From Paucibacter sp. TC2R-5 (GTDB taxonomy: Bacteria; Pseudomonadota; Gammaproteobacteria; Burkholderiales; Burkholderiaceae_C): a stretch of 64,000 bases of DNA. The position numbers were made by a program, and so were the translations under genes. Positions 62,150 to 64,000 of the stretch are shown here, one piece after another. Positions within the stretch are counted from its first letter, which is position 1; every line of letters starts with the position of its first letter. The notes beneath the pieces were generated by a model. It was not told the DNA's origin and made no database searches. It saw nothing but the letters and a program-made list of their open reading frames with translations. The stretch is from the NCBI RefSeq assembly GCF_025717605.1, contig NZ_JAJIRQ010000001.1, positions 124,001-188,000 of the forward strand, given 5' to 3'.

Positions 62150-64000
62150 ATGGATATTGCACGCGATTCAGAATTTCCCGCCGACCTCAGCCCGCTTGCC
62201 TGGGTGCAAGAGGAGTTGCGGCGCTCGCTTGAGGCGGTCCATAAAACCCTGCGCCGCATACTGCGCGATGGCGAAAATCGCCAATCGGCTGCGGCAGGCT
62301 TGGGCGCAGAGGGCATGGTGGCCGCTCCGATCAATGCGGGCGCACAGGCGGCGCTGCAGGCGGCGGCCGCACAGCTGCACCAGGTGGCCGGTGTATTGGG
62401 CTTGGTGGGTTTGCCGGCGGGAGCCTTGGTTTTGCGGGCGGCCGAACAGGCTGTGACTGCCCTGGCCGAGGCGCCGGCTCAGATTGATGTGACTCACGTC
62501 GAAACGATAGAGCGCGCCAACTTTGCCTTGCTGTCGCTGATCGCGCGCATGTTGGCCGGTGGCCCGGCGGCGAGCCAGGTAACGACCCACAGTGCCAGTC
62601 CCGTATCGACCCTGAGCCTGTTTCCGGCCTACCGGGACTTGCAGACGATGAATGGCGCCGAGCGCATTCATCCGGCCGACTTATGGCAGTTTGAATGGAG
62701 CTGGCGCACGCTGCCGGCCGACGCGCACGCGCAGGCCTTGCCGGCAGCGACGGTGCGGCCGGCGTTTGAGGCCGCTTTGCTCAAGCATATGCGTGCGCCC
62801 AACGCCGAACATGCGCGTAGCCTGAGTGAGCTCAGCGCGGGCTTGGCTGCGGGACTGCAGTCGCCCCGCTCGAAAACCTTGTGGCAGCTGGCCGCCGCGG
62901 TGTTCGAGGCGCAGACGCTGGGCTTGCTGACGGTCGATGCCTTGGTCAAGCGCCTGGGCTCGCGTTTGCTGTCGCAGATGCGCGCGCTGCCCCAAGGCGA
63001 TGCGGGTGTAAATGAGCGCCTGGCGCAAGACCTGCTGTTCTTTTGCGCTCAAAGCAGCGCGCCCACGCCCACGTCCACGGCGATGCAGTCGGCCCCGCGC
63101 TTGCAAGCGGCCCTGGCCAGCTATGGGCTGTTGGATATGCCCGCCGGCGACTATGAGGACGCGACGCTGGGTCATATCGACCCCGCTTGGGTGACGCAGG
63201 CGCGCCGCCGGGTGGTGTCGGCCAAGGACTCTTGGGGCAGTGCGGCCGAGGGCGACAGCCAACGGGCCAGCGCTTTGAATGAGCAGTTTGCGGCCCTGGC
63301 CGAATCACTGCAAAAACTCTTTCCCAGCGGCGAGGTGTTGGCCGAGTCGCTGCAGCGTGCGGTGGTGGCAACTCTGCGTTCGGAAGCCCCGCCGCCACCG
63401 GCCTTGGCCATGGAGGTTGCGACCAGCTTGCTGTATGTCGAGGCTGCGCTGGATGACGCCGCTTTTGACCAGCCCGAGCAGGCCGAACGGGTGCGCCGGC
63501 TGGCCGGCCGCATCGAGTCGGTGGCACGCGGCGGCGAGCCCGAGCCGCTGGAAGCTTGGATGGAGGATTTGTACCGCCGGGTCTCCGATCGTCAAACCCT
63601 GGGCAGCGTGGTCCAGGAGCTGCGTGTCAACCTGTCCGAGATCGAGCGGCAGGCGGACGAGTATTTCCGCAACCCCAGCCAGCGCGAGCGGCTGATCCCG
63701 GTGCCGGGCCAGTTGCAAGCGATGCGCGGTGTCTTGACGGTGCTGGGGCTGGATCAAGCCTCGCTGGCCTGTTTGCGCATGCGCGATGAGGTCGACGAGT
63801 TGGCCAATACCGAGGTCGACGTGGAGCGCGGCGGGCCGCGCGAGTTGTTTGACCGCTTGGCCAATAACCTGGGTGCGCTGGGCTTCCTCATCGATATGTT
63901 GAGTGTGCAGCCGCAACTGGCCAAGCGCATGTTCAGCTTCGACGAAGCCAGCGGCCGCCTCAATCCGGTCATGGGCCGGCGCAGCGACGCGAGCCCGGTG
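62150..64000 (+). CDS. Hybrid chemotaxis kinase PilL/ChpA, N-terminal part (runs off the window)
   Basis: The frame opens with ATG at 62150 (MDIARDSEFPADLSPLAWVQ), 16 nt after pilJ, and stays open to the end of the window: 617 codons without a stop. The visible part is helical, with VQEELRRSLEAVHKTLRRIL, LQTMNGAERIHPADLWQFEW, LNEQFAALAESLQKLF and ELRVNLSEIERQADEYFRNP. This agrees with the N-terminal FimL-like and phosphotransfer-like domains of ChpA, a 1800-2500-residue kinase with several Hpt domains. The Hpt and ATP-binding domains proper lie outside the window. It controls PilG and PilH in type IV pilus motility. Confidence 0.87.
   Translation, partial: MDIARDSEFPADLSPLAWVQEELRRSLEAVHKTLRRILRDGENRQSAAAGLGAEGMVAAPINAGAQAALQAAAAQLHQVAGVLGLVGLPAGALVLRAAEQAVTALAEAPAQIDVTHVETIERANFALLSLIARMLAGGPAASQVTTHSASPVSTLSLFPAYRDLQTMNGAERIHPADLWQFEWSWRTLPADAHAQALPAATVRPAFEAALLKHMRAPNAEHARSLSELSAGLAAGLQSPRSKTLWQLAAAVFEAQTLGLLTVDALVKRLGSRLLSQMRALPQGDAGVNERLAQDLLFFCAQSSAPTPTSTAMQSAPRLQAALASYGLLDMPAGDYEDATLGHIDPAWVTQARRRVVSAKDSWGSAAEGDSQRASALNEQFAALAESLQKLFPSGEVLAESLQRAVVATLRSEAPPPPALAMEVATSLLYVEAALDDAAFDQPEQAERVRRLAGRIESVARGGEPEPLEAWMEDLYRRVSDRQTLGSVVQELRVNLSEIERQADEYFRNPSQRERLIPVPGQLQAMRGVLTVLGLDQASLACLRMRDEVDELANTEVDVERGGPRELFDRLANNLGALGFLIDMLSVQPQLAKRMFSFDEASGRLNPVMGRRSDASPV

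Overview
The window is a dense, GC-rich bacterial chromosome segment of about 57 genes with very short intergenic gaps and many 1 to 4 nt gene overlaps. Gene content and order point to a betaproteobacterium of the order Burkholderiales, probably close to the Sphaerotilaceae/Comamonadaceae (Roseateles, Rubrivivax, Inhella-like). The strongest pointers are the hemL - thiD-like - rubredoxin - pilG - pilH - pilI - pilJ - pilL order, PEP-CTERM sorting, a MaoC/phosphotransacetylase fusion, a DUF2145 pair and Burkholderiales-style REP-like hairpin repeats. This assignment is inference from family knowledge; no rRNA or tRNA gene is present.

Layout. 1-2.9 kb: a 5'-truncated PhoU/DUF47-like gene overlapping a short PPDK-like phosphotransferase. 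3.1-5.6 kb: small lipoprotein, unknown protein, MaoC-Pta fusion. 5.7-10.4 kb: Tat-exported PhoD phosphatase with a DVUA0089-type PEP-CTERM protein, an exported protein coupled to DUF2145, and a YqiA-like esterase. 10.7-15.5 kb: large zinc metalloprotease, ZntB/CorA-type channel, GNAT enzyme. 15.8-20.3 kb: unknown gene, then a DUF350 / DUF4178 / SPFH-SHOCT membrane operon divergent from moaE-crcB. 20.4-26.2 kb: M9 collagenase-like peptidase, YCII protein, DUF1993, clpB with a sigma-32-type promoter and strong terminator, GNAT. 26.5-36 kb: peptidase-rich block (exported protein, M48-TPR peptidase, lipoprotein; M16; large lipoprotein; M3 Dcp; DUF3297). 36-39.8 kb: AraC-DUF2804 pair, sterol-desaturase-type hydroxylase, methyltransferase.

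39.9-41.9 kb is a repeat island: a 30-bp perfect palindrome, a 114-nt-arm inverted repeat, and an intact IS481-family element inserted with a GCGAAG duplication exactly in the loop of a 13-bp-stem hairpin. 42-50.5 kb carries nadB and nadA on either side of a six-gene operon: anchored periplasmic binding-like protein, TelA, lipoprotein fusing a binding-protein fold to a von Willebrand A domain, small membrane protein, RHH antitoxin and PIN toxin. A palindrome-rich operator-like region sits in front of it. This is the best candidate for an uncharacterised system. A ComFB-family protein lies just upstream.

50.6-57.7 kb: a family-3 binding protein, a NimR-like AraC regulator divergent from an MFS transporter, a GNAT gene coupled to mpl, hemL, and a ThiD/PdxK-like kinase. 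57.9-64 kb: rubredoxin and the Pil-Chp chemosensory operon controlling twitching motility (pilG, pilH, pilI, pilJ, start of pilL/chpA), the last gene running off the window.

Limits: all calls come from reading sequence and translations by eye. Families named from memory have not been verified by any search, and residue positions are approximate unless stated.
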